Source: Bacteroidota bacterium
Lineage (GTDB): Bacteria > Bacteroidota > Ignavibacteria > Ignavibacteriales > Ignavibacteriaceae
Length of the DNA stretch: 23,148 nucleotides
Assembly: GCA_021778375.1 (NCBI GenBank)
Contig: JAJYCM010000016.1
Coordinates: 1-23,148, forward strand
Reading direction: 5' to 3'
Shown: positions 16,824-23,148 of the stretch, piece after piece
Position numbering within the stretch: position 1 is the first letter of the stretch
How the letters are laid out: each line of letters opens with the position of its first letter
Position numbers and translations under genes: made by a program
Notes under the pieces: generated by a model
What the model saw: only the letters and a program-made list of their open reading frames with translations
Database searches by the model: none
Told to the model about the DNA's origin: nothing

Positions 16824-16964
16824 TTTTGTCACACCTTAGCCTTTTTTCACTCTGTTTTTTCCTAAATTTTCCCTATTTCTACCAGGCATCTGACAAGCCT
16901 ATAACACCTCTCAACAAGCTCTATAATTCTTACCTAAATATTGCCCAAAAAAAGTGTGACAAAA
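16824..16964. repeat. 11-bp inverted pair TTTTGTCACAC / GTGTGACAAAA
   Basis: Exact inverted copies lie at 16824-16834 and 16954-16964. Each sits in its own local near-palindrome: GACATTTTGTC (16820-16830) and TGTGACA-AAAA-TGGCACA (16955-16972). Two operator-like copies about 130 bp apart could be regulatory or part of the repeat-bounded element. The function is unknown. Confidence 0.4.
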
Positions 16965-17190
16965 ATGGCACAGTTTCATTCAAACAAGTAAAATTTTGAT
17001 CGAATTTTTCTATCCATAGGAATAATAGCAGAGTACAAAAAAATTAAAGAATAATTAATGACTTTTATAAAGCTATATGATATGTTTTATCAAACTGTGG
17101 TATCAAAAAATGTAGTTTTTAGAAGTGCTTTTCACAAATTCCCAAAAAATACTGACACTAAAATTTGTCTAATTATTTTGTTTTAGGTAA

Positions 17191-17323
17191 CTCATGTTAC
17201 GCAACCTTTGGAATACCTGTCTGCCGCCAGGCAGGTTGGGAAAAATAGAATGACGGAATAGATTATTATTTTCCATTATTCCAACATTCCATTACTCCAA
17301 AGGGAAATCCTGCGTAAGCTGAG
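17191..17323. repeat. Palindromic repeat, copy 2 (complete)
   Basis: Imperfect terminal inverted repeats CTCATGTTACGCA (17191-17203) and TGCGTAAGCTGAG (17311-17323) match at 11 of 13 positions. Next inside are CTTTGG (17206-17211) and CCAAAG (17297-17302). The interior has a GC-rich hairpin ACCTGTCTG / CAGGCAGGT (17215-17236, 8 of 9 paired) and GGAAT/ATTCC-rich arms. The right arm is the inverse of much of copy 1. It encodes nothing and looks like a small mobile or REP-type palindromic unit. Confidence 0.6.
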
Positions 17324-17342
17324 TTGGGTAAGTAAATAAAAT

Positions 17343-17371
17343 ATGGGCGCTTTACAACTGAGAGCGCCCAT
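17343..17371 (-). terminator. Rho-independent terminator of the T9SS surface-protein gene
   Basis: A 9-bp perfect GC-rich stem, ATGGGCGCT (17343-17351) and AGCGCCCAT (17363-17371), closes an 11-nt loop. On the minus strand it is followed by ATTTTATTT. It begins 21 bp after the stop codon of the gene at 17392. It is the clearest terminator in the window and separates this gene from the receptor operon. Confidence 0.8.
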
Positions 17372-17391
17372 AAATATTCTTTTAGTATAAA

Positions 17392-18357
17392 TTACTTAAG
17401 AAGAACCATTTTCTTAGTAACTGAAAAGCTTCCGGAGTTTAGAGTATAGATATACATTCCCGAAGGCAGATTGTCAGCATTAAAATTGACGCTATGTTGA
17501 CCAGCTGCAAGATTTGCATTAACTAAACTGGCAACTTTTTGACCAAGAAGATTATAGACATCTAATTTTGTCATCCCGGCTTTTTCTAAGCTGAAGCTGA
17601 TTAGAGTAGATGGGTTGAAAGGATTGGGATAATTCTGTGCAAGTGAATATACTTTAGGCAGGACAGTAGTTTCTTTAACTGCAGTCACAGGAGTAGTAGT
17701 ACCTGCAATATAAGCATCTTGAGTAACTAAATATTTAGAGTTCGACATTGAACCGGTATACCAAGGAAAAATTCTAACATAAAGCGACTGTCCGTTATTT
17801 ACCTGAATAGTCACTGGATAAATGTATTGAGTAAGGCCAACATTTGTAGCATGTGTTAAAACTAATCCGGTATCAGATGGATTTAACAATGTAGGATTAA
17901 AAAACTGAGGATCTGTAGAATAATAAAGATTAGCTCTCATAAGACCTGTACCGCCACCTGCAAGGCAGATAGAAATAGTATCTGCACTAAACGAATTGCC
18001 TGCCTTTGGAGAGACAGCAAGTTGGACATATCGGCCACTTTTTTGAGCAGTTTCTAATCCCCAAGAAATTTTAGTATTGCTTGCATCATAACCTGGCCAC
18101 CAAGCTATACCATAACTATCGCCCACTAAAGGGTCAGTAGGTTGAGCAGTAAATGCATAATATTTTGCAAAGAAAAAGGAATCTGAACCGGCAACATAAT
18201 TAGGACTTAAATTCCCTATTATGACATTAGGGCTTGTGGAATCTGCCTGGTCAAGATACCAGTTTGCTGAAGCAGCCGTCTGTCCAAACACATTAGACGC
18301 CGATACTCCAAACAAGAACATTAGCACAAGGAAAGAATTTATTAAACGAGCTTTCAT
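17392..18357 (-). CDS. T9SS-sorted surface protein with a single beta-sandwich-like domain
   Basis: A 321-residue exported protein. The signal peptide ends near SNVFGQ (26). Residues about 30-225 form one domain rich in beta-strands (ETAQKSGRYVQLAVSP, MRANLYYSTDP, LYVRIFPWYTGS). A classical type A T9SS sorting domain covers 236-321: SLAQNYPNPFNPSTLISF, LDVYNLLGQKVASLV, and a final SGMYIYTLNSGSFSVTKKMVLLK-type ending (given in parts: SGMYIYTL, TKKMVLLK). No catalytic residues are evident. The N-terminal domain resembles segments I associate with secreted pectate lyases and related proteins of this group, so a carbohydrate-binding role on the cell surface is plausible but unproven. AGGAGG lies 6 nt upstream of ATG 18357, one of the strongest ribosome sites here. 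It is a single-gene unit with its own terminator. Confidence 0.8.
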   Translation of the reverse strand: MKARLINSFLVLMFLFGVSASNVFGQTAASANWYLDQADSTSPNVIIGNLSPNYVAGSDSFFFAKYYAFTAQPTDPLVGDSYGIAWWPGYDASNTKISWGLETAQKSGRYVQLAVSPKAGNSFSADTISICLAGGGTGLMRANLYYSTDPQFFNPTLLNPSDTGLVLTHATNVGLTQYIYPVTIQVNNGQSLYVRIFPWYTGSMSNSKYLVTQDAYIAGTTTPVTAVKETTVLPKVYSLAQNYPNPFNPSTLISFSLEKAGMTKLDVYNLLGQKVASLVNANLAAGQHSVNFNADNLPSGMYIYTLNSGSFSVTKKMVLLK

Positions 18358-18381
18358 AATGAACCTCCTACTTTATAGTTG

Positions 18382-18405
18382 AAGATGTTAAAAAATAACC
18401 ATCTT
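18382..18405 (-). other. Hairpin in the 5-prime leader of the T9SS surface-protein gene
   Basis: AAGATGTTA (18382-18390) pairs with TAAC-C-ATCTT (18396-18405), giving nine base pairs with one bulged base around a 5-nt A/T loop. It ends 25 bp before the start codon, just upstream of AGGAGG. It could stabilise the transcript or act as a binding site. Confidence 0.4.
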
Positions 18406-18502
18406 GATAGACATATTACCAAGAGGGTTTTTGTTTGATATTTAGTTAAGATTAAATTCCAAAATCTTAACGAAAAATTTGTCACTCTCTAACTTTATTA
18501 AA

Positions 18503-18529
18503 TTATCCGGACACAGCTTCGCCCGGTAA
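18503..18529. repeat. GC-rich imperfect palindrome
   Basis: CCGG at 18507-18510 and CCGG at 18523-18526 flank ACACAGCTTCGC. Seven of ten positions pair across the 20-bp core, and TTA/TAA extends it outward with one bulge. It stands out as a GC island in AT-rich intergenic sequence. The role is unknown. Confidence 0.3.
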
Positions 18530-18538
18530 GTCACATAT

Positions 18539-18569
18539 TTGTCTTTCAAATAGACAAGAAGTACTTGTC
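18539..18569 (-). other. Two overlapping, mutually exclusive hairpins
   Basis: TTGTCT (18539-18544) can pair with AGACAA (18552-18557). GACAAG (18553-18558) can pair with CTTGTC (18564-18569). The two stems share five bases and cannot form together. Such geometry is seen in attenuators and switches, but no T-run terminator is attached, so a regulatory role is speculative. Confidence 0.35.
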
Positions 18570-18838
18570 ACTGATATGAGTTTTTATTTTTGATTTCTCG
18601 GAGAGAAATTCTTATTTATCTGCTCAACATTCGGGTCTATAAGCAGCCGCGAATAAAATGAATTATCTATCTTTTTCATTATAAGAGAATAAGTTAAGGA
18701 TTTCAGTAAATAGTGAAGAGTAAGTTCAATCGAGCGTGCAGAACGCCTTAGAATAGCTAGTTTGAGTTGTTTTGACTTTAATATGGCAGTAAAAATATTC
18801 AGTGTACTAACCTATTTAATGAATAATTATAACACGGT

Positions 18839-18878
18839 AGTTATCGTTAACTTAACCGATAACTTTAACGTGTACTAA
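18839..18878 (-). promoter_or_regulatory. Operator-like 26-bp motif, site 3, with a third 12-bp unit
   Basis: AGTTATCG (18839-18846), ten bases and CGATAACT (18857-18864) form exact 8-bp inverted arms. The same register matches the sites at 5130-5155 and 21791-21816. Read as direct repeats there are three 12-bp units: ATCGTTAACTTA, ACCGATAACTTT and AACGTGTACTAA (18843-18878). It is about 70 bp past the GH43 stop and nearly 500 bp upstream of the T9SS surface-protein gene. Confidence 0.5.
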
Positions 18879-18946
18879 CTTGCATAATTTAAAAACAATT
18901 GTCAAGTTATTTTTTGAAAGAAAAAAATATTGCTGATAAATCCCAT

Positions 18947-20728
18947 TCAATTCACCGGGAAAACTCTGAACCAATCGAAATCTGCATACCCGGAATCATT
19001 GGATTTCTCTCGACTTGTACAAAACATTCCAACTTTTGCGCCTATCCACCGACCGGGCACGGCAGTAAACGGCTTCCCTGCATTAGTAAAGTTTAATCCA
19101 TCCGTGCTAAAGCTAAACTCACAAAGTGCGCCTTTTGTAACCTTAACTCGGAAATATGTAGTACTATCAGATAACTTGGATATCACTTCCGTCTTCTCGG
19201 GCTTTCCTTTATCTGCATGAAGACACGTTGAATAGCAAAGATAAATTCCATCTTCTTTCTTTATCAATGATAAATAGGCATAACTTGCACCCATAACAAT
19301 AAAACCAACTTTGTCTTCGTTTAATAATGGGTGGAACCTAAACTTAACGGTTGCAGTAAATTGTTCTGCGGGGAATTTCTGCATTAGAATATTAGGCACT
19401 CCCCATAAATTTTTAATACTATCCGGAACAATCTGAGCATACAAACGCAAGTTACCGTCTCCGGATGTAAACAACCATGTTGCTCCAGGATTAGCCTGCC
19501 ACTGCCATTGCATACCCAACCTTAAACTATTAAATTCATCGGATGTCTGAGGAACTTTAATTGAATATGTTTTCCCGACATTAGGCATCCGATATGTTAA
19601 AACCGGTTGCCCTATACCGCTGCCTGAAGGATCAACGCCTATTATAGGCCATCCATCTTTCCACTTCATAGGTTCAAGCAGGTCTACCCTTCCATATGCG
19701 CCCCTATCCTGAAAATGAATAAACCACGATTCACCTGATTTTGTTTCAACCCAAGCACCCTGATGAGGTCCGTTTATGCTAGTGGTACCCTGTTTCATAA
19801 CAACTCTTCTTTCAAAGGGTCCATAAATGTTCCTTGATCTAAGTACAATCTGCCATCCCAGCTTTACACCACCGGCAGGAGCAAAAATATAATAATATCC
19901 GTTTCGCTTATAAAGCTTTGGTCCTTCAACTCCAGGGTCTTTTTCATGCCCGTCATAGACTATTACACCTTCATCAAGGACTTTCGTTCCCTCTGGATTC
20001 ATACGATTAAGTACGAGCAAGTTTCTTATCCCTGCCCGGCTTCCTGCAAATGCATGTATAAGATATGCCTTGCCGTCATTGTCCCAAAGCGGGCAAGGAT
20101 CCTCCAAACCCTTTCCGGCTTGTACAAGAACTGGAATCGACCAAGGACCGGCAGGATTTTTTGCCTTCACCATGTAAATCCCAAAGTCAACATCGGGGTA
20201 GTATATATAATAGTCACCTTTGTGATACCGAATTGACGGAGCCCATGCGCCGTTTCCATGTTGTACTTTAGAATATACATTGTAAGGAGGCTGGCGTAAA
20301 AGAGCATGACCAATGATCGTCCAATTCACTAAATCTTTTGAATGAAGGATTGGCAGTCCTGGAATTTGATCGAAGCTGGAAGAGACCAAATAAAAGTCAT
20401 TCCCTACTCTAATTACATCGGGATCGGAATAGTCAGCATAAATAATCGGATTTTTATACTTGCCGTTTCCTAAATCCGGCACCCAGGCTTTCGCAGTAGA
20501 ATTAGTAATGTTTTTATATTCTTGCGCGCTTAAATTCGCAGGTGTGAATAAAAATATTATTGGAAATAATAATATGGAGGAATACTGAAGTAGTAATGGA
20601 ATATGATAATAATGAAGCCATGCAGAAACTTTTCTAATTCCATTCCTCCAATACTCGAATATTTCGTGTGAATAGTGCGGTAATTTAAGAGACTTAACAT
20701 AATCGATAGCTCTATATATTATTTTCAT
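18947..20728 (-). CDS. GH43-family glycosidase (arabinofuranosidase/xylosidase type)
   Basis: Secreted glycosidase of 593 residues, expected to trim arabinose- or xylose-type side chains of pectin. The five-bladed propeller covers about 90-385. It shows the GH43 triad: base Asp102 in YSDPDVIRVG, Asp210 in LEDPCPLWD, and acid Glu268 in VEGPKLY. A concanavalin-A-like C-terminal domain covers about 395-593, starting at TSDEFNSLRLGMQW. The hydrophobic core of the signal peptide is at about 45-68 (LLFPIIFLF, ending NLSAQ). That is preceded by an unusual 45-residue stretch rich in HYS, YW and LQYS that looks like a translated palindromic repeat. No later in-frame ATG, GTG or TTG start was found before the mature domain. 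It starts 3 nt after the pectinesterase stop. Subfamily and exact linkage cannot be set by eye. Confidence 0.87.
   Translation of the reverse strand: MKIIYRAIDYVKSLKLPHYSHEIFEYWRNGIRKVSAWLHYYHIPLLLQYSSILLFPIIFLFTPANLSAQEYKNITNSTAKAWVPDLGNGKYKNPIIYADYSDPDVIRVGNDFYLVSSSFDQIPGLPILHSKDLVNWTIIGHALLRQPPYNVYSKVQHGNGAWAPSIRYHKGDYYIYYPDVDFGIYMVKAKNPAGPWSIPVLVQAGKGLEDPCPLWDNDGKAYLIHAFAGSRAGIRNLLVLNRMNPEGTKVLDEGVIVYDGHEKDPGVEGPKLYKRNGYYYIFAPAGGVKLGWQIVLRSRNIYGPFERRVVMKQGTTSINGPHQGAWVETKSGESWFIHFQDRGAYGRVDLLEPMKWKDGWPIIGVDPSGSGIGQPVLTYRMPNVGKTYSIKVPQTSDEFNSLRLGMQWQWQANPGATWLFTSGDGNLRLYAQIVPDSIKNLWGVPNILMQKFPAEQFTATVKFRFHPLLNEDKVGFIVMGASYAYLSLIKKEDGIYLCYSTCLHADKGKPEKTEVISKLSDSTTYFRVKVTKGALCEFSFSTDGLNFTNAGKPFTAVPGRWIGAKVGMFCTSREKSNDSGYADFDWFRVFPVN
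20575..20650. repeat. Palindromic repeat inside the 5-prime end of the GH43 gene
   Basis: TGGAGGAAT (20575-20583) is exactly inverted as ATTCCTCCA (20642-20650), and AATGGAAT (20595-20602) as ATTCCATT (20637-20644). The composition (GGAAT, ATTCC, AATACT) matches the intergenic repeats at 16638-16724 and 17191-17323. It lies wholly within the region encoding the odd GH43 N-terminal extension, so a repeat seems to have inserted in frame before or within the signal-peptide region. The family link is by eye. Confidence 0.45.
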
Positions 20729-20731
20729 TCT

Positions 20732-21721
20732 CTAATTTTCCTCTGGATTCCAATTACCAAAAATATTTTTTAGAGTATAATTGCGGACTTCATTAGCAGA
20801 TAGCTGTCTAGACCAAGGAACCCTATCTTTAGGATTGGCACCCGGACCAGTCGATTTGTATTCCGAATATCGAACCGTTTTTTCTCGCTTAGGGTCCTTC
20901 CAATTATTCCATCCAGCGAGCAGAATTTGCGGACCCAAATAGCAGTTAAGATATGCCACTGCCGCATAAGGACGCCATGGGCGACCAAGATATACTTTGG
21001 TTATTCCTGAATCAGCAATCAGCTTGCAATTTAAAAATACATAACCAAATTTTTGATTTGGAGAAGTTGATGCTGCGGTAACAAAAGAATTCTTTTTACT
21101 TCTGATTAAACAGTTTTTAAATACCGCCGTAGCATCTCCAAAAATAAAATCGGTTGTTCCTTCGATATAACAGTCTACGTAATATTGCCTGCTTGAATCA
21201 TTAGCAGCATAAAGTGTGTCTTGATTCCCAAGAAGGCGGCAATTTTTAATAACACACCGGTCGGCTTCTACAGCTAATGCAAGTGCTTGCCCTACTCGCC
21301 CTGCAGAATTTTCGAAAGTAATATTCTCTGCATGAAAATCATTTCCTTGTACAAGCACAGTGTAGGAAGTAAAAGTATTTATATCGCCCTTTCCATGATA
21401 ATCGCCGTAAGTAATAATTGTACTGTCTTTGTTTTCGCCGATCAAAGTAATTTTTGTTTTCCAGGAAGGTATTACTATCTTTTCACTGTAGATACCATTT
21501 TTTATAAAAATTGTAACCCTTTTTTGTGAAATATCCGGTGCCGCATTTATAGCTGCTTGAATTGTTGTATAATTCCCGCTTCCATCATTAGCAACAACAA
21601 TATCATACTTCTCGTTTTTTTGAATAGAATAAAATATCCCATAGCGAGGTTGTTTTGCAATTAGCACATTTGATGAAATTAACATAACTAAAAAAAAATA
21701 AATTAAATTTCTTACTCTCAT
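20732..21721 (-). CDS. Pectin methylesterase (CE8)
   Basis: Demethylates homogalacturonan, exposing it to depolymerases. It acts outside the cytoplasm (signal peptide IYFFLVMLISSNVLIA). ATG 21721 is preferred: GGAT lies a few bases upstream, and the alternative TTG at 21733, which adds four residues, has no ribosome site. With numbering from the TTG, the right-handed beta-helix esterase motifs are GNYTTIQAAINAAP (53-66), GQALALAVEAD with Gln149, GNQDTLY with Asp172, DFIFGDA with Asp195, and the substrate-binding YLGRPWRPY with Arg251 and Trp253. All expected catalytic residues are present, and the length is normal. It is the first gene of a two-gene unit with GH43. The operator-like motif lies 70-95 bp upstream. 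Confidence 0.93.
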   Translation of the reverse strand: MRVRNLIYFFLVMLISSNVLIAKQPRYGIFYSIQKNEKYDIVVANDGSGNYTTIQAAINAAPDISQKRVTIFIKNGIYSEKIVIPSWKTKITLIGENKDSTIITYGDYHGKGDINTFTSYTVLVQGNDFHAENITFENSAGRVGQALALAVEADRCVIKNCRLLGNQDTLYAANDSSRQYYVDCYIEGTTDFIFGDATAVFKNCLIRSKKNSFVTAASTSPNQKFGYVFLNCKLIADSGITKVYLGRPWRPYAAVAYLNCYLGPQILLAGWNNWKDPKREKTVRYSEYKSTGPGANPKDRVPWSRQLSANEVRNYTLKNIFGNWNPEEN

Positions 21722-21790
21722 CTTTTTATCCAATCAAAATTTTATCTTGAAAAATTTTAATAATCGCTTAAGACAGTAGTTTAATCTTCA

Positions 21791-21816
21791 AGTTATCGAT
21801 TACTTTAGCGTTTACT
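21791..21816 (-). promoter_or_regulatory. Operator-like 26-bp motif, site 2 (before pectinesterase)
   Basis: AGTTATCG (21791-21798), ten bases, then CGTTTACT (21809-21816). It is the same register and orientation as sites 1 and 3. As direct repeats it reads ATCGATTACTTT (21795-21806) then AGCGTTTACTTT (21807-21818). It lies in the divergent gap between the pectinesterase gene and the acyl-CoA synthetase gene, nearer the former. That position fits co-regulation with the uxaA block. Confidence 0.55.
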
Positions 21817-21972
21817 TTAACTAAATTCCGAACTTTTTATCCTATTGTCAAGTAATATTTTTAATATTCTGGATTTAGTCTCAAATTAGGGAAGGTCATA
21901 TTTAACTTGAAGCTTTAAATACTCTATATTTTTTGGTAAATTTAATATAGGATTTAAAATGGGACTTTAATT

Positions 21973-23148
21973 TTGTATATAAAAAAAGTTGAAAAGACTG
22001 CATTAGTCTGGCAGAATAATAAAATCACTTATGATGAGCTTCTTAGGCACATCAATTTTTATTCTTCCCTGTTTAGCGGAGAGAAAGTAACCAAGGCTGC
22101 TATCTTTTCTTCCAACAGACCTGAGTGGTGCTATGCATTTTATGCTGCATGGAAAAACAATGTAGTAGCGGTTCCAATAGATAGTTTAGCGCCTGCTGAT
22201 GAAGTTGCATATATGCTAAACGATTGCCGCCCCGAAATAATTTTCTGCTCACAGGGGACTGTTGAAACTTTTATTAAAGCATGCAAATTATTAAAGTACG
22301 AAATAATTCTATTTGTTTTTGAAGAACAAAATTATAATTGCTACAACTACACACCTGAAGAAATCAACAGCAAAAATGTTTTCGATACTGCTGTAATAAT
22401 TTATACTTCAGGAACAACCGGAAATCCTAAGGGTGTAATGCTTTCTTACGATAACTTGATTGCAAATGTTGAAGCTGTTTCGATCGAGATTCCGATATTT
22501 ACTGAGGACAGGAACGTGTTAGCGCTTTTACCGCTGCATCATATCTTCCCTTTAATCGGGACGCTAATCGCGCCGCTGTCTGTCGGAGCAACGATTGCTA
22601 TGGCGCCTTCAATGACCTCGGAAGATATAATTGACACGTTGCAAAAAAATCAGATTGCAATCACAATAGGTGTTCCTCGTTTGTATTCTGCAATTCGTCA
22701 GGGGATAATGAACCAAATCAACAAAAGCATCCTTACCAAAGTAATTTTTAGACTTGCGGGAATTATAAATTCAAGATCATTTTCCAAATTGATATTCAAA
22801 AAGGTACATGAAAAATTTGGCGGAAATATAGAATTCATGGTTTGCGGCGGAGCAAAATTAGATGAAGACTTAGCAAGAGATTTTAAGACCCTCGGCTTTG
22901 AAATGTTAGAAGGATTCGGAATGACGGAAGCAGCGCCAATGATAACCTTTACACATCCCGGCAAATGGAAAATTGGATCGGCGGGTCTACCATTATCATG
23001 CTTAGAAGTTGAAACTAAAGATGGTGAAATAGTTGCACGCGGACGTAACATTATGCAAGGCTACTATAATCGCCCTGAAGAAACAGCCGAAGTACTAAAA
23101 GATGGCTGGCTATATACGGGTGATCTCGGTTACTTAGATAACGAAGGA
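21973..23148 (+). CDS. AMP-forming acyl-CoA synthetase (partial, C terminus outside window)
   Basis: ATP-dependent activation of a carboxylic acid, most likely a fatty acid, to acyl-CoA. The frame stays open to the last base; 392 residues are visible. The P-loop-like motif YTSGTTGNPKG is at 144-154, EGFGMTEAAP at 313-322, and GWLYTGDLG at 378-386 with Asp384 the expected ribose-contacting aspartate. The C-terminal lysine domain is missing only because the window ends. Start: TTG 21973 is the best in-frame choice. The well-placed AGGA-ATG at 21959 reads only three codons before a stop, and the next in-frame ATG is about 80 codons inside. It is divergent from the pectin genes and probably not part of that locus. 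Chain-length specificity cannot be judged. Confidence 0.88.
   Translation, partial: MYIKKVEKTALVWQNNKITYDELLRHINFYSSLFSGEKVTKAAIFSSNRPEWCYAFYAAWKNNVVAVPIDSLAPADEVAYMLNDCRPEIIFCSQGTVETFIKACKLLKYEIILFVFEEQNYNCYNYTPEEINSKNVFDTAVIIYTSGTTGNPKGVMLSYDNLIANVEAVSIEIPIFTEDRNVLALLPLHHIFPLIGTLIAPLSVGATIAMAPSMTSEDIIDTLQKNQIAITIGVPRLYSAIRQGIMNQINKSILTKVIFRLAGIINSRSFSKLIFKKVHEKFGGNIEFMVCGGAKLDEDLARDFKTLGFEMLEGFGMTEAAPMITFTHPGKWKIGSAGLPLSCLEVETKDGEIVARGRNIMQGYYNRPEETAEVLKDGWLYTGDLGYLDNEG

Larger units (their letters stand above)
16605..17334. other. Long intergenic region with repeats, no convincing gene
   Basis: This gap separates the receptor operon from the upstream T9SS surface-protein gene. It holds palindromic repeat copies at both ends, an 11-bp inverted pair in the middle, and AT-rich sequence between. 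A 69-codon plus-strand reading frame (16790-16999) shows no recognisable domain or ribosome site and is not annotated. The 14-bp sequence CTTACGCAGGATTT at 16638-16651 is exactly inverted at 17305-17318, so the whole stretch is bracketed by inverted repeats like a non-autonomous element. No target-site duplication was seen. Confidence 0.5.
18358..18946 (-). other. Long structured intergenic region / possible leader
   Basis: This gap of nearly 590 bp follows the GH43 stop and precedes the T9SS surface-protein gene. In transcription order it holds an operator-like motif (18839-18878), a 10-bp direct repeat GTGTACTAAC (18802-18811 and 18870-18879), two mutually exclusive hairpins (18539-18569), a CCGG-bounded imperfect palindrome (18503-18529), and a hairpin just before the ribosome site (18382-18405). 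A 31-codon frame (18584-18679) lacks a ribosome site. If transcription starts near the operator, the leader is about 450 nt. Confidence 0.45.

Noticed and set aside
16955..16985. Possible sigma-54 promoter at TGGCAC (16966-16971)
   Set aside because: The -24-like TGGCAC is present, but the required TTGC-type -12 element at the right spacing is CATTC.
16790..16999. A 69-codon plus-strand reading frame in the repeat-rich intergenic region
   Set aside because: No ribosome site or recognisable domain, a composition typical of AT-rich non-coding sequence, and a position inside a stretch bracketed by inverted repeats.
22698..23051. A 117-codon minus-strand frame opposite the acyl-CoA synthetase
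   Set aside because: The plus strand there encodes unmistakable adenylate-forming enzyme motifs; the antisense frame has none.
1..23148. CRISPR array, tRNA, rRNA, transposase or phage genes
   Set aside because: No regularly spaced repeats, cloverleaf sequences or recombinase-like proteins were seen on either strand.

Overview
The window is AT-rich and looks like part of a genome from the Bacteroidota/Chlorobiota/Ignavibacteriota group, most likely Ignavibacteria-like. Supporting signs are a textbook type IX secretion (T9SS) C-terminal sorting domain at 17392-18357, a PorV/PorQ-type outer-membrane protein, a TonB-dependent receptor with an N-terminal carboxypeptidase-regulatory-like domain, and dispersed palindromic intergenic repeats. 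The taxon is an inference from protein style, not a database match.

From 204 to 21733 every convincing gene lies on the minus strand, and together they form one pectin/galacturonate utilisation locus. Read in the direction of transcription (right to left) it contains four blocks. (1) A secreted pectin methylesterase (CE8) and a GH43 glycosidase lie 3 nt apart. (2) A stand-alone T9SS-sorted surface protein follows a long, structure-rich leader. (3) A tight five-gene run holds a TonB-dependent receptor, a large sorting-domain protein, a PorV-like barrel, a GH105 unsaturated glycuronyl hydrolase and a DUF4350-like protein. (4) The cytoplasmic block is uxaC, a LacI-family regulator, uxaA, uxaB, eda and kdgK. 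It encodes the whole isomerase route: D-galacturonate to tagaturonate (UxaC), altronate (UxaB), 2-keto-3-deoxygluconate (UxaA), KDPG (KdgK), then pyruvate plus glyceraldehyde-3-phosphate (Eda).

No SusD-like gene, polygalacturonase or pectate lyase, inner-membrane uronate transporter, KduI or KduD is visible, so these functions must be elsewhere or replaced. At the right edge, after a divergent intergenic region, an AMP-forming acyl-CoA synthetase starts on the plus strand and runs out of the window; it appears to be an unrelated neighbour.

The most notable non-coding signal is a 26-bp operator-like motif that aligns without gaps at three places: before uxaA, before the pectinesterase gene, and in the long gap upstream of the T9SS surface protein. 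Also notable are the SusD-less receptor/sorting-domain/PorV-like trio, a GH43 signal sequence that seems to have absorbed a palindromic repeat, and an 870-bp intergenic region holding copies of such repeats.
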